Assembly (NCBI GenBank): GCA_900549955.1
Contig: URQH01000024.1
Location: 1-21,092, forward strand
DNA length: 21,092 nt
Source of the DNA: an uncultured Eubacteriales bacterium
GTDB taxonomy: Bacteria; Bacillota; Clostridia; Christensenellales; CAG-138
Direction of reading: 5' to 3'
Below the pieces are notes generated by a model. The model had not been told where the DNA came from. It worked only from the letters and a program-made list of their open reading frames with translations, and searched no databases. Positions 1 through 7,498 of the stretch are shown here, in pieces. Each line of letters begins with the position of its first letter. Positions within the stretch are counted from its first letter, which is position 1. The translations under genes were made by a program, and so were the position numbers.

Positions 1-55
1 AGGACACCGCCCTCTCACGGCGGTAACAGGGGTTCGACTCCCCTACCGGGTACCA
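1..55 (+). tRNA. tRNA-Glu (anticodon CUC), 5' end outside the window
   Basis: The anticodon arm is a 5-bp stem (CCGCC/GGCGG) around a seven-base loop CTCTCAC, giving anticodon CTC, which reads the Glu codon GAG. The T arm (AGGGG/CCCCT with loop TTCGACT), the 3' acceptor strand ACCGGGT, discriminator A and an encoded CCA at 53-55 all follow in register. The D arm and 5' acceptor strand lie before the window. The arm closely resembles Bacillus-type tRNA-Glu. The 3' end of a tRNA gene is a common integration site, and the DNA that follows is compositionally foreign, but I found no duplicated tRNA end that would mark an attachment site. Confidence 0.93.
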
Positions 56-58
56 AGT

Positions 59-111
59 AAGGTTGATATTTTTGATACCGCTGGTATTGAAACTATCAAC
101 CTTTTTCTTTT
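59..111 (+). terminator. Rho-independent terminator after tRNA-Glu
   Basis: AAGGTTGATA (59-68) pairs perfectly with TATCAACCTT (94-103). An inner stem ATACC (75-79)/GGTAT (83-87) closes on a three-base loop. A T-rich run (TTTTTCTTTT) follows the outer stem. It starts four bases after the tRNA CCA, so it most likely ends the tRNA transcript. Confidence 0.8.
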
Positions 112-157
112 GTATACCAGGAAAAGCATTTATCATGCCGGATATGAGGTGAACACG

Positions 158-1443
158 ATGAGCGATGTCATAAGCGACTCCGTCTGCAAACTTTCAGCAA
201 TTACAGGCCAAACACCTATAGATTGGGACGCCTTCGATTCTGTTCTGAAGGGCTTAGAGGATATCAATGCCTATGATGAGCAATCTGAAGAGACAATTCT
301 GTCAGAGTTTATTCTGGATGGAAATTTTTACAAGCGTGCTTCATCCTGGCAGATGTTGTCCGTCACTTCCTCGCTTGCGGTTATGATGTTTCTGCAAACG
401 ACGGATTAAATGGTGGTCTGGCGCTTCATTCGCTTTGTTGGTCATCGTACGATCATTACATTTTGGAGGCTGCCAAGGTTCTTATGAATGCCGGAGCCCC
501 CGTCAAATACAGAACCAGCGACGATGATCCCAGCGAAGAACCAGAGGGTCTGCTTGGATGTATCGGCTGGAATCTTGCTGGCGCCTGGGCGGTGTACGAG
601 GACTATGCCTGGGCAAATATACTTGAAGCCTACTATGCTATGACAGAGGCTAATATTGCAGGCAAGGACTACAATGCCATCGACAATTGCTTTGCCTGTA
701 TTGGGAAAACCCTTACTTCTGTTTCTGCCATCAATGCTGGCGGGAAACCTGCTCTGTATGACGAGGGTGCTATCTCTGTTTTTTCCGAACCGCTCATCCT
801 GTGGTTTGGGGACAAGCCTCTGGTTGCCAGCTGCTATACCGATTTTGTGGTAAACCCGTTATACGCTGATGACAAAAAGAACGACCTTGCTGATGTTACT
901 ACGGCATTTTCCTCTCTTGTTGGTACTACGCTGAAAGAAATGCAGTATATTGGCGCAACCATCTGTTATTTCGAGTTTAGTAACGGGAACCGGCTGTTTT
1001 TTGCAAGCCGCGATATTGGCGATAGAAAACGAGTCGGCACTTTTGATATCCTGGCTGACAGCAAAAAAGTGAATGTCGAGCAACTCCGTATCGAGTGTTT
1101 CTGCGCCATAAGAGGAGGACGCATCTTTGCCAAGACTGCCACGGAGTATAGCGAGGATGCTATTGCTCTCTTCTGTAATGATGCAGCATACCTTCTCTAT
1201 CTCCGTCCTGGAACAGCCGACAGATACCAGTTTGGCATTTGCCCTTGTACCAAAGCATTGCTTAGTGAATACACACGTCAGTATCCATTACAGCAACCGG
1301 CACAAACCACATGGATTTATGACCAAAACAATCTGTCCGCAGTACGCCTTGACTTTCCAGAGGGGCACTTGTATATGACGGCTACAAAACATAGTGACAT
1401 CGAAATCCGGCTCTCTGACAAAATATATAATCCTTTGGAATGA
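158..1443 (+). pseudogene. Ankyrin-like protein gene split by a -1 frameshift
   Basis: The start is ATG 158, six bases after GAGGTG (146-151). The first frame stops at 407-409. The frame one base back is open across the same zone and continues to a stop at 1441-1443. Joined near 323-340, the two give one coherent protein of about 427 residues. Its middle part resembles degenerate ankyrin helix pairs (ADVVRHFLACGYDVSANDG, then EAAKVLMNAGAPV); the C-terminal half (about 780-1440) looks beta-rich and I do not recognise it. Base composition is much more AT-rich than the rest of the window, suggesting acquired DNA. The break could be a true one-base deletion, a sequencing error, or programmed slippage at AAATTTT (322-328), which is in the correct register for a -1 shift. 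Function unknown; such proteins are often accessory genes. Confidence 0.6.
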
Positions 1444-1790
1444 TCTATCCTGCCTCGCAACGAGGGCAAACACACGGAATTCTGGGCAAAGAAGGATGGC
1501 GACTGACTATGAAATTGTTCGATACTTTTGAGGCGGTAAAGTTCCCCCCGAAGAAGATATGATATTTATAACGGTGGGTATCTTCGCTACATTTGCGCCC
1601 CCGAATATAATGGTGAAGAAACACCGTTTACCCTACCTTACGCCGGGTTTTGTTGGAGTCGGGTATCTGCCACAAGTCCTTTGAAAAGATACAGACGCTG
1701 CCGAGTGATGCTGCAGCAAATCTGTATCATTGCAGCCGGGTTCTCACTCAAATTAAGAACCTTTCTTTTTCAATAATCGGAAGAGACATT
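1444..1790 (+). pseudogene. Frameshifted coding remnant, then composition junction
   Basis: No intact gene is present. Coding-like stretches change frame several times. One stretch ends at about 1502 (HTEFWAKKDGD). A start ATG at 1509 gives only 17 codons (MKLFDTFEAVKFPP..) and breaks at a run of six C (1543-1549 area). Another frame over about 1553-1650 reads YNGGYLRYICAPEYNGEETP, and the next is open from about 1650 to 1790. These look like pieces of one former gene of the same low-GC type as its upstream neighbour. I cannot name it. Composition switches sharply to GC-rich near 1790. From there to the end of atpC at 1912 I see no gene and no convincing terminator. Confidence 0.45.
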
Positions 1791-1911
1791 CGCAGTGCAG
1801 GGCGGCATTGGCGCGGCAGCCAATTACGCTGAGCGGCGGCGGGCCGAGGTTGCGTGCGCAGCACAGCATGGCGCATTGAGACGGAGCGGCGGGCCGTGGC
1901 GGCGGCAGGCG

Positions 1912-2220
1912 CTACTCCTCGAGCGTCGCCTCGTCGGCAAGCACGCGCACCTCGTCGTCCCGCACGGCGGCGAGGCCGGCGGCAACGGACGCGCGCAGGA
2001 CCGTCTGTCCCCTGAGCCGCGCGACGACGGTCCCGGCGGAAAGCGCCAGCAGGGCGGGCACATGCCCGCGGCGCACGCCAACGGTGCCGCCCGGCGTGCC
2101 GTCCGCTGCCTCCGCAACGGGCAGAACGACCGAGTCGCACGCGGCCTGCGCGGCGATCCCCTGCGGCGTGACGACCACGAGCCGCAGCGGCGCGCCCTGT
2201 TCTCCCCCGTTCTCCCGCAT
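1912..2220 (-). CDS. atpC: F1 ATP synthase epsilon subunit, short form
   Basis: The 102-residue product is the last gene of the ATP synthase operon. It matches the N-terminal beta-sandwich of epsilon, with the usual start (LRLVVVTPQG), the VVLPV strand, and a conserved central GxxxVRRGHVPALLAL pattern. Epsilon sits on the central stalk with gamma and contacts the c ring. Typical bacterial epsilon is about 130-140 residues and ends in two helices that can inhibit ATP hydrolysis; here the protein ends shortly after the sandwich (LADEATLEE), so that inhibitory domain is missing. ATG 2220 lies three bases after the atpD stop, with AGGAGG eight bases upstream inside the end of atpD, so the two are translationally linked. 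No clear terminator follows. Confidence 0.88.
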   Translation of the reverse strand: MRENGGEQGAPLRLVVVTPQGIAAQAACDSVVLPVAEAADGTPGGTVGVRRGHVPALLALSAGTVVARLRGQTVLRASVAAGLAAVRDDEVRVLADEATLEE

Positions 2221-2223
2221 CGT

Positions 2224-3618
2224 TTACGCCTCCTGCTTGTGCGCGCGGTACACGTCGTCGATGGTGCCGGCCATGAGGAACGCCTGTTCCGGTATGGCGT
2301 CGCAATCGCCGCCGAGGATGGCCTCAAAACCGCGGATCGTCTCCGCGATGGGGACAAAGCGGCCCGGAAGGCCCGTAAAGCTCTCCGCCACGTGGAACGG
2401 CTGGCTCATAAAGCGCTGCACCTTGCGCGCGCGGTGCACCGTGAGCCGGTCCTCCGGCGAAAGCTCGTCCATGCCGAGGATGGCGATGATGTCCTGCAGC
2501 TCGTTGTAGCGCTGCAGCACGCGCTGCACCTCCTTGGCCGCGGCGTAGTGCCGCGTGCCGACCACATCCGGCGCGAGCATGCGCGAATTGGACTCCAGCG
2601 GCGCGACGGCCGGATAGATGCCCAGCTCCACGATGCTGCGCGAAAGCACGGTCGTCGCGTCCAGATGCGTGAACGTGGTCGCGGGCGCCGGGTCCGTCAG
2701 GTCGTCCGCCGGCACATAGATGGCCTGTACGGAGGTGATCGAGCCGTTGCGGGTTGAAACGATGCGCTCCTGCAGCATGCCCATCTCCGTGGCGAGCGTC
2801 GGCTGATAGCCGACCGCGGACGGCATGCGCCCCAGCAGCGCGGACACCTCCGCGCCCGCCTGCGTGAAGCGGAACACGTTATCGATGAACAGCAGCACGT
2901 CCTTGTGCTTGATCTCGCGGAAGTATTCGGCAATGGTCAGCCCGGCCAGCGGCACGCGCAGGCGCGCGCCGGCGGGCTCGTTCATCTGGCCGAACACGAG
3001 CGCCGTCTTGTCGATGACGCCGGACTGCGTCATCTCCTGCCAGAGATCGTTGCCCTCGCGCGAGCGCTCGCCCACGCCGGCAAAGACGGAGAAGCCGTTG
3101 TGCTCGGAGGCGATGTTGCGGATGAGCTCCATGATGAGCACGGTCTTGCCCACGCCCGCGCCGCCGAACAGGCCGATCTTGCCGCCCTTGGCGTACGGCG
3201 TCATCAGGTCGATGACCTTGATGCCCGTCTCAAGGATCTCGGTCGCGGGCACGACATCGGTAAACTTCGGCGCGCGGTGGTGGATGGGCCAGCGCTTTTC
3301 CGACTCGATGGCGCCCGCGCGGTCGATTGGCTGCCCGGTCACGTCGATCATGCGCCCCAGCAGCGCCTCGCTCACCGGAATGGAGATCGGCGCGCCGGTA
3401 TCCACCGCGGCCATGCCGCGGGACATGCCGTCGGTCGAGTGCATGGAGATGCAGCGCACCTCGCCGTTGCCGAGCTGCTGGATCGTCTCAAGCGTGAACG
3501 TTTCGCCGTCCACCTCCACCTGGACCGCATGAAAGATATCGGGGATATGTTCCGATGAGGGGAAGAGGATATCCACCACGGGGCCCTTGATTCTTGTGAT
3601 GATGCCTTTTGCGGACAT
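2224..3618 (-). CDS. atpD: F1 ATP synthase beta subunit (catalytic)
   Basis: 464 residues, normal length. Beta carries the three catalytic sites of F1. Walker A GGAGVGKT is at 152-159, the GERSREGND loop with the catalytic Glu at 183-191, Walker B LLFIDN at 242-247, and the DELSPED lever motif near 389-395. The N-terminal beta barrel starts GIITRIKGPVVDILF. All catalytic residues I can check are present. The start ATG 3618 has AAAGG seven bases upstream. It follows atpG after a 76-base gap, the longest within the operon, and no internal promoter is evident there. Confidence 0.97.
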   Translation of the reverse strand: MSAKGIITRIKGPVVDILFPSSEHIPDIFHAVQVEVDGETFTLETIQQLGNGEVRCISMHSTDGMSRGMAAVDTGAPISIPVSEALLGRMIDVTGQPIDRAGAIESEKRWPIHHRAPKFTDVVPATEILETGIKVIDLMTPYAKGGKIGLFGGAGVGKTVLIMELIRNIASEHNGFSVFAGVGERSREGNDLWQEMTQSGVIDKTALVFGQMNEPAGARLRVPLAGLTIAEYFREIKHKDVLLFIDNVFRFTQAGAEVSALLGRMPSAVGYQPTLATEMGMLQERIVSTRNGSITSVQAIYVPADDLTDPAPATTFTHLDATTVLSRSIVELGIYPAVAPLESNSRMLAPDVVGTRHYAAAKEVQRVLQRYNELQDIIAILGMDELSPEDRLTVHRARKVQRFMSQPFHVAESFTGLPGRFVPIAETIRGFEAILGGDCDAIPEQAFLMAGTIDDVYRAHKQEA

Positions 3619-3694
3619 TGTGCTGCCTTTCTCCGCCTGCGGAGCGGAAATAAACTGTCTGCGTTGGTCGCGGCGGCCGCCCTTGCGCGGGAGG

Positions 3695-4531
3695 TCAGCC
3701 GTTCTCCAGCGTATCGGCCGCGGTCTCGATGATGCTGGCGGTCACCTGCGCCTGGCGGCGGCGGTTGATCGTCGTCTCCAGCTCCAGGGCGGACTGCTCG
3801 GCATTGTCGAACGCGTTGCGCATGGCCATTAGCGTCGCGGCCTGCGCGCCCGCCGCATGCTCGAGCGCGAGGGAAAAGACCGCCTCGTCCAGCCCGCGCC
3901 GCGCAAGCAGCGCGCTGACCGTCTCCCGATCCGGCAGGAACAGGAAGCCGGCGTGCGCGCAGCCCTCCTCCCCCGCCTCCGGCGGGAGCAGCGGCTCGCA
4001 CGCGGGCGTCTGCCGCAGCATGTTGCGGTAGCGCTGGCAGTAGAGATCGACGCCGGATACGGCCCCGTCCTCATAGAGCCGGCGCAGGCAGGCGGTCAGC
4101 GCGTGCGTCTCGGCGAATGTGGGGATGTCGGAGAGCGTGAACTCGCGCTCCACCGGAATCCCCTTCTCGCGGCAGAAGGCAGCCGCCATCCTGCCGCAGG
4201 CGATGACAAGGGGGCGCGGGTCCGCCTGACGGTACCGTTCAAAGAACATCGTCAGCAGCTCGGTATTGAAGCCGCCGCACAGGCCGCGGTTGCTCGAGAG
4301 CACGACCGCACAGCGCGCCCCCGCCGCAGCGCCTGCGGCCGGTTCCTCCGGCGCGGGCGCGCCCGCAAGCGCGACGAGCTCGCGGCAGAGCGCCGCATAC
4401 GGCTCGCCCGCCGTGCGCGCGGCGTTGGCGCGCGAAAACTTCGCCGCCGCGACCGTGCGCATCGCGCCGGCCAGCTGGCCGGTGGCGCGGACGCTTTTGA
4501 GCCGCTTGCGCAGCTCGCGCAGCGCGGCCAT
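3695..4531 (-). CDS. atpG: F1 ATP synthase gamma subunit (central stalk)
   Basis: 278 residues, normal length. Gamma is the rotating shaft inside the alpha3beta3 ring. The N-terminal helix (ELRKRLKSVRATGQLAGAMR) and the C-terminal helix (NAEQSALELETTINRRRQAQ) that form the coiled coil are both present. The conserved SSNRGLCGGFN motif is at 79-89. ATG 4531 lies one base after the stop of the fused alpha gene, with GGGAGG nine bases upstream. This start was chosen over longer in-frame extensions, which only run antisense-like through the alpha gene and are low-complexity Arg/Ala. Confidence 0.96.
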   Translation of the reverse strand: MAALRELRKRLKSVRATGQLAGAMRTVAAAKFSRANAARTAGEPYAALCRELVALAGAPAPEEPAAGAAAGARCAVVLSSNRGLCGGFNTELLTMFFERYRQADPRPLVIACGRMAAAFCREKGIPVEREFTLSDIPTFAETHALTACLRRLYEDGAVSGVDLYCQRYRNMLRQTPACEPLLPPEAGEEGCAHAGFLFLPDRETVSALLARRGLDEAVFSLALEHAAGAQAATLMAMRNAFDNAEQSALELETTINRRRQAQVTASIIETAADTLENG

Positions 4532-4532
4532 A

Positions 4533-6740
4533 TCAGGCGGCCTCCCGGAACGCGGCAAGCGCCGCCTCAAGGCGCGCGGTCGCCTCCGCATCCAGCTTGG
4601 CGCCCTTTTCGAGCCGTTTGACAAGCTCCGGCTGCTCCGCCTCAAAGTATGCGTACAGGCGCGCCTCGTACGCCTCCATATCCTCGGGCGCCACGTCCGC
4701 CGCGCTGCCGCCGGAGACGGCGAACAGCAGCAGCGCCTGCTTCCAGTCCGCAAGCGGCGCATACCGGCCCTGCCGCAGCGCGGCCATCATGCGCGCGCCG
4801 GAGGCGATGACCCGGCGCGTCGATTCGTCAAGGTCGGAGCCGAACTGGGCAAACGTCGCCAGCTCGCGGTACTGCGCAAGATTCATGCGCAGCTGCGAGG
4901 AGACCTGTTTCATCAGCTTCGTCTGCGCCGCGCCGCCCACGCGCGACACGGAAAGGCCCACGTTGACCGCCGGGCGCTGTCCCTCGTTGAACAGATCCGT
5001 CTCGAGGAAGATCTGCCCGTCGGTGATGGAGATGACGTTGGTCGGGATATAGGCGGAGATGTCGCCCGCCTGCGTCTCGATGATCGGCAGCGCGGTGACG
5101 GAGCCGCCGCCGGCCTCGTCGTTGAGCTGGGCGGCGCGCTCGAGCAGGCGCGCATGCAGGTAGAAGATGTCGCCCGGGTACGCCTCGCGCCCGGAGGGGC
5201 GGTGCAGCAGGAGCGACAGCTCGCGGTAGGCCACGGCGTGCTTGGACAGGTCGTCGTAGACGATCAGCGCGTCGCGGCCGTTGTACATGAAATACTCGCT
5301 CATCGCCGCGCCGGCAAACGGCGCGATGTACTGCATCGACGCGGAGCTGGACGCGGTCGCGCACACGACCGTGGTATACTCCATCGCGCCGTGCGCCTGG
5401 AGTTTGGAGACGATCTCCGCCACGGCCGCCTCCTTCTGGCCGATGGCCACATAGATGCAGGCCACGCCCTTGCCGCGCTGGTTGATGATCGTGTCGATGG
5501 CGATGGACGTCTTGCCCGTCTGCCGGTCGCCGATGATCAGCTCGCGCTGCCCGCGGCCGATCGGCGTGAGCGCGTCGATGGGCTTGATGCCTGTGTGCAG
5601 CGGCACGGAGACGGACCTGCGGTCCGGGATGGCCGGGGCGCGGCACTCGATGGGGCGGCTCTCGTTCGACCAGATGCGGCCCTTGCCGTCGATGGGGTTG
5701 CCCAGCGCGTCCACGACGCGTCCGAGCAGCTCATCGCCCACGGGCACGCTCATCATGATGCCGAGGCGGCGCACGCGGCTGAGGCTCTCGATGTGCTCAT
5801 AGCGGCCGAAGATGATGCAGCCCACGCGGTCCTGCTCGATGTCGAGCACCATGCCGCGCTCGCCGCAGGCAAACTCCACCACCTCGCCGAACATGATGTC
5901 GGACACGCCGTCGAGCCAGCAGATGCCGTCGGACACGGTGAGCACGCGGCCCACCTGGTATTCGTCGTGCTCCACGGGCACGTGCGCCACGGTATCTGCC
6001 ATGGCGGAAACGATGGCGGCGGGCGCGCCGGCGTCCGTGATCTCCTGTTCGCGCAGCACCTCGCCCAGGCGCGCGATGCTGTTGACGACGGAGCGGTCGT
6101 AGACCGTATCGCCGATGCGCAGCTGGAAGCCGCCGATGAGCGACTCGTCCACCCGCGTCCAGAACGACGCGCGGCCGTCCACCTGCGCGAGCAGCTCGTC
6201 CACGCGCGCGCGGATGCGGGCCACGAGCTCGCCGTCCATCGGGCTGGCCGAGGTCAGCGTGACGTACAGCACGTCATGGTCCACCAGGTACACCCTGTCC
6301 CCGGGGGAGAGGCAGATCTCCTCGAGCACGCCGTCCACCATCTCGCCCTCGTGGCTGTGCAGGCTGGAGCGGTACGGCTCGCAGGCGAGCCGTTCGGCGG
6401 CCTGCGCCTGCGCGCGTTCCACCAGCTCGTCGCGCACCTCGAGCAGCATGGTGCGGCGCAGATCCTCGCACGCCTCGTCGAACTGCGCCTGGAGCCGGTA
6501 TTCATGCTCCTGCACGGCGGCGCGCGCCGGCGCGCCCAGCTCGTCCGAGCGCAGCTTCGCCTCGGGCGCGGGCAGCTCCTCCTGCGCGGGCGGCTGCGGC
6601 ACCGGCTTTTCCGCAAGGTCGAGGCCGCTGTTGATGCGCGCAAGGCGGTCGCGGAAGATCGCGGCGATCTTTTTGCGGCCGAACAGGTACACCACGCCCG
6701 CAAGCAGGGCGAAATTGATCAGCGCATACACAAATTCCAT
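4533..6740 (-). CDS. Fused b'-like anchor, delta C-terminal domain and alpha subunit of F1Fo ATP synthase
   Basis: 735 residues without a stop; alpha alone is about 500. Residues 1-45 look like subunit b: one hydrophobic helix (INFALLAGVVYLFG) followed by a basic segment (KKIAAIFRDRLARINSGLDLAE). Residues 46-65 are a Pro/Glu-rich linker and about 66-125 are charged helix. Residues about 125-230 match the C-terminal domain of delta, including VTLTSASPMDG, VDESLIGGFQLRIGDTVYDRS and SIARLGEVL. The normal six-helix N-terminal domain of delta is not recognisable. From about 258 alpha begins (EYQVGRVLTVSDGICWLDGV). Walker A GDRQTGKT is at 404-411 and the alpha C-terminal domain is complete. It sits where delta (atpH) and alpha (atpA) are expected, 16 bases after atpF, with a weak GAGAGA ribosome site. 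No separate atpH or atpA exists here. Fusions of b and delta are known in mycobacteria; extension into alpha is the odd part. Confidence 0.93.
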   Translation of the reverse strand: MEFVYALINFALLAGVVYLFGRKKIAAIFRDRLARINSGLDLAEKPVPQPPAQEELPAPEAKLRSDELGAPARAAVQEHEYRLQAQFDEACEDLRRTMLLEVRDELVERAQAQAAERLACEPYRSSLHSHEGEMVDGVLEEICLSPGDRVYLVDHDVLYVTLTSASPMDGELVARIRARVDELLAQVDGRASFWTRVDESLIGGFQLRIGDTVYDRSVVNSIARLGEVLREQEITDAGAPAAIVSAMADTVAHVPVEHDEYQVGRVLTVSDGICWLDGVSDIMFGEVVEFACGERGMVLDIEQDRVGCIIFGRYEHIESLSRVRRLGIMMSVPVGDELLGRVVDALGNPIDGKGRIWSNESRPIECRAPAIPDRRSVSVPLHTGIKPIDALTPIGRGQRELIIGDRQTGKTSIAIDTIINQRGKGVACIYVAIGQKEAAVAEIVSKLQAHGAMEYTTVVCATASSSASMQYIAPFAGAAMSEYFMYNGRDALIVYDDLSKHAVAYRELSLLLHRPSGREAYPGDIFYLHARLLERAAQLNDEAGGGSVTALPIIETQAGDISAYIPTNVISITDGQIFLETDLFNEGQRPAVNVGLSVSRVGGAAQTKLMKQVSSQLRMNLAQYRELATFAQFGSDLDESTRRVIASGARMMAALRQGRYAPLADWKQALLLFAVSGGSAADVAPEDMEAYEARLYAYFEAEQPELVKRLEKGAKLDAEATARLEAALAAFREAA

Positions 6741-6756
6741 AGGCTTCTATCTCTCG

Positions 6757-7173
6757 TCAGCTGGACAGCTTCTGCACAAAGGACGCCACCAGCTCCTCCA
6801 TGCCCGCGGCAAGCCCCTGCTGGAGCTGCTGCTTTTCCGCCGCCGCTTGCTCGCGCCGGTCGCTCAGCAGCTGCGCATAGCGCCCGTCCGCCGCGTGCAT
6901 CTCGGCCTCGGCGGCGGCGTGCGCCTCGGCAAGCGCCCGCTCCCTGGCGGCGTGGGCCTGCTTTTCGGCAAGGGCGCGCCGCTCAGCGGCGGCCTCCTGC
7001 GCCTCGGCAAGGGCGCGCGCGCCCTCCTCATGGCGCCGGCGCGCATCGGCGATCTTCTCCTCGCGCGCGTCCATGAGCGAGAGCAGCGGCTTGAACAGGA
7101 ACCTGTTCAGGCAGAACATCAGCACGCAGAACGTGATCACCGTCCAGATCAGGACGGATACTTGAATGGTCAT
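6757..7173 (-). CDS. atpF: Fo ATP synthase subunit b (peripheral stalk)
   Basis: 138 residues, shorter than the usual 155-170. The N-terminal membrane helix (VLIWTVITFCVLMFCLNRFLF) is followed by KPLLSLMDAREEKI, typical of b, then a long Ala/Glu/Arg-rich helix (about residues 35-125) that would form the stator coiled coil. ATG 7173 follows GGAGGG by six bases. The next gene encodes a second b-like helix in the fused alpha protein, so a b/b' heterodimeric stalk is likely (inference). The short C-terminus may reflect that the fused protein provides the delta contact. Confidence 0.93.
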   Translation of the reverse strand: MTIQVSVLIWTVITFCVLMFCLNRFLFKPLLSLMDAREEKIADARRRHEEGARALAEAQEAAAERRALAEKQAHAARERALAEAHAAAEAEMHAADGRYAQLLSDRREQAAAEKQQLQQGLAAGMEELVASFVQKLSS

Positions 7174-7225
7174 CCGCTTCCCTCCGATCCTGCGGGTACG
7201 TGCGGCCGCGGGGCCGCAAGCGTGC

Positions 7226-7456
7226 TCAGATGCGCGTGGTCAGCACGAACGCGATCAGCAGGCCGTAGATGGTCAGCGCCTCCATGAGCGCCATGGCGAT
7301 GATCAGCGTGGAGCGGATATCCTTGGCCGCGTCCGGCTGGCGGGCGATGCCCTCCATGGCCGCCTTGGCGGCAAGCCCCTGTCCGATCGCGGGGCAGATG
7401 GTGCTAAGCGCGATGGTCAGCGCGGCGGCGATGGCAATGATCCCAGAATCAGTCAT
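7226..7456 (-). CDS. atpE: Fo ATP synthase subunit c (rotor ring)
   Basis: 76 residues forming two membrane helices joined by the conserved polar loop RQP (39-41). The ion-binding carboxylate is Glu59 in helix 2 (ALMEALTIYG), with Gln26 in helix 1 (PAIGQG) and Tyr64. The residue after Glu59 is Ala, not the Ser found in well-studied sodium-binding rings, and the local pattern matches the cyanobacterial/chloroplast proton type, so proton coupling is likelier (inference). I chose ATG 7456, nine bases after GGAG; a TTG five codons upstream overlaps that ribosome site and is less likely. Confidence 0.95.
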   Translation of the reverse strand: MTDSGIIAIAAALTIALSTICPAIGQGLAAKAAMEGIARQPDAAKDIRSTLIIAMALMEALTIYGLLIAFVLTTRI

Positions 7457-7498
7457 TTTCTTGTTCTCCAATCCTCAATATAGTGGTGTTGCGGCGGA

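Noticed and set aside
1800..1911. Terminator for the atp operon
   Set aside because: Only a five-bp TTGGC/GCCAA stem without a T run was found, which is not enough to call a terminator.
6000..6002. Internal ATG as a separate start for free alpha
   Set aside because: There is no ribosome binding site upstream and relatives cannot be compared here, so it is not annotated as a second gene.
4266..7076. 936-codon open frame on the plus strand across the alpha gene
   Set aside because: It is antisense to the well-supported ATP synthase genes and has low-complexity Arg/Ala/His/Val content. Long antisense frames are expected in very GC-rich DNA.
7226..7456. Sodium-specific ATP synthase
   Set aside because: The Ser that follows the carboxylate in known sodium rings is Ala; the pattern fits proton rings better, though a test is needed.
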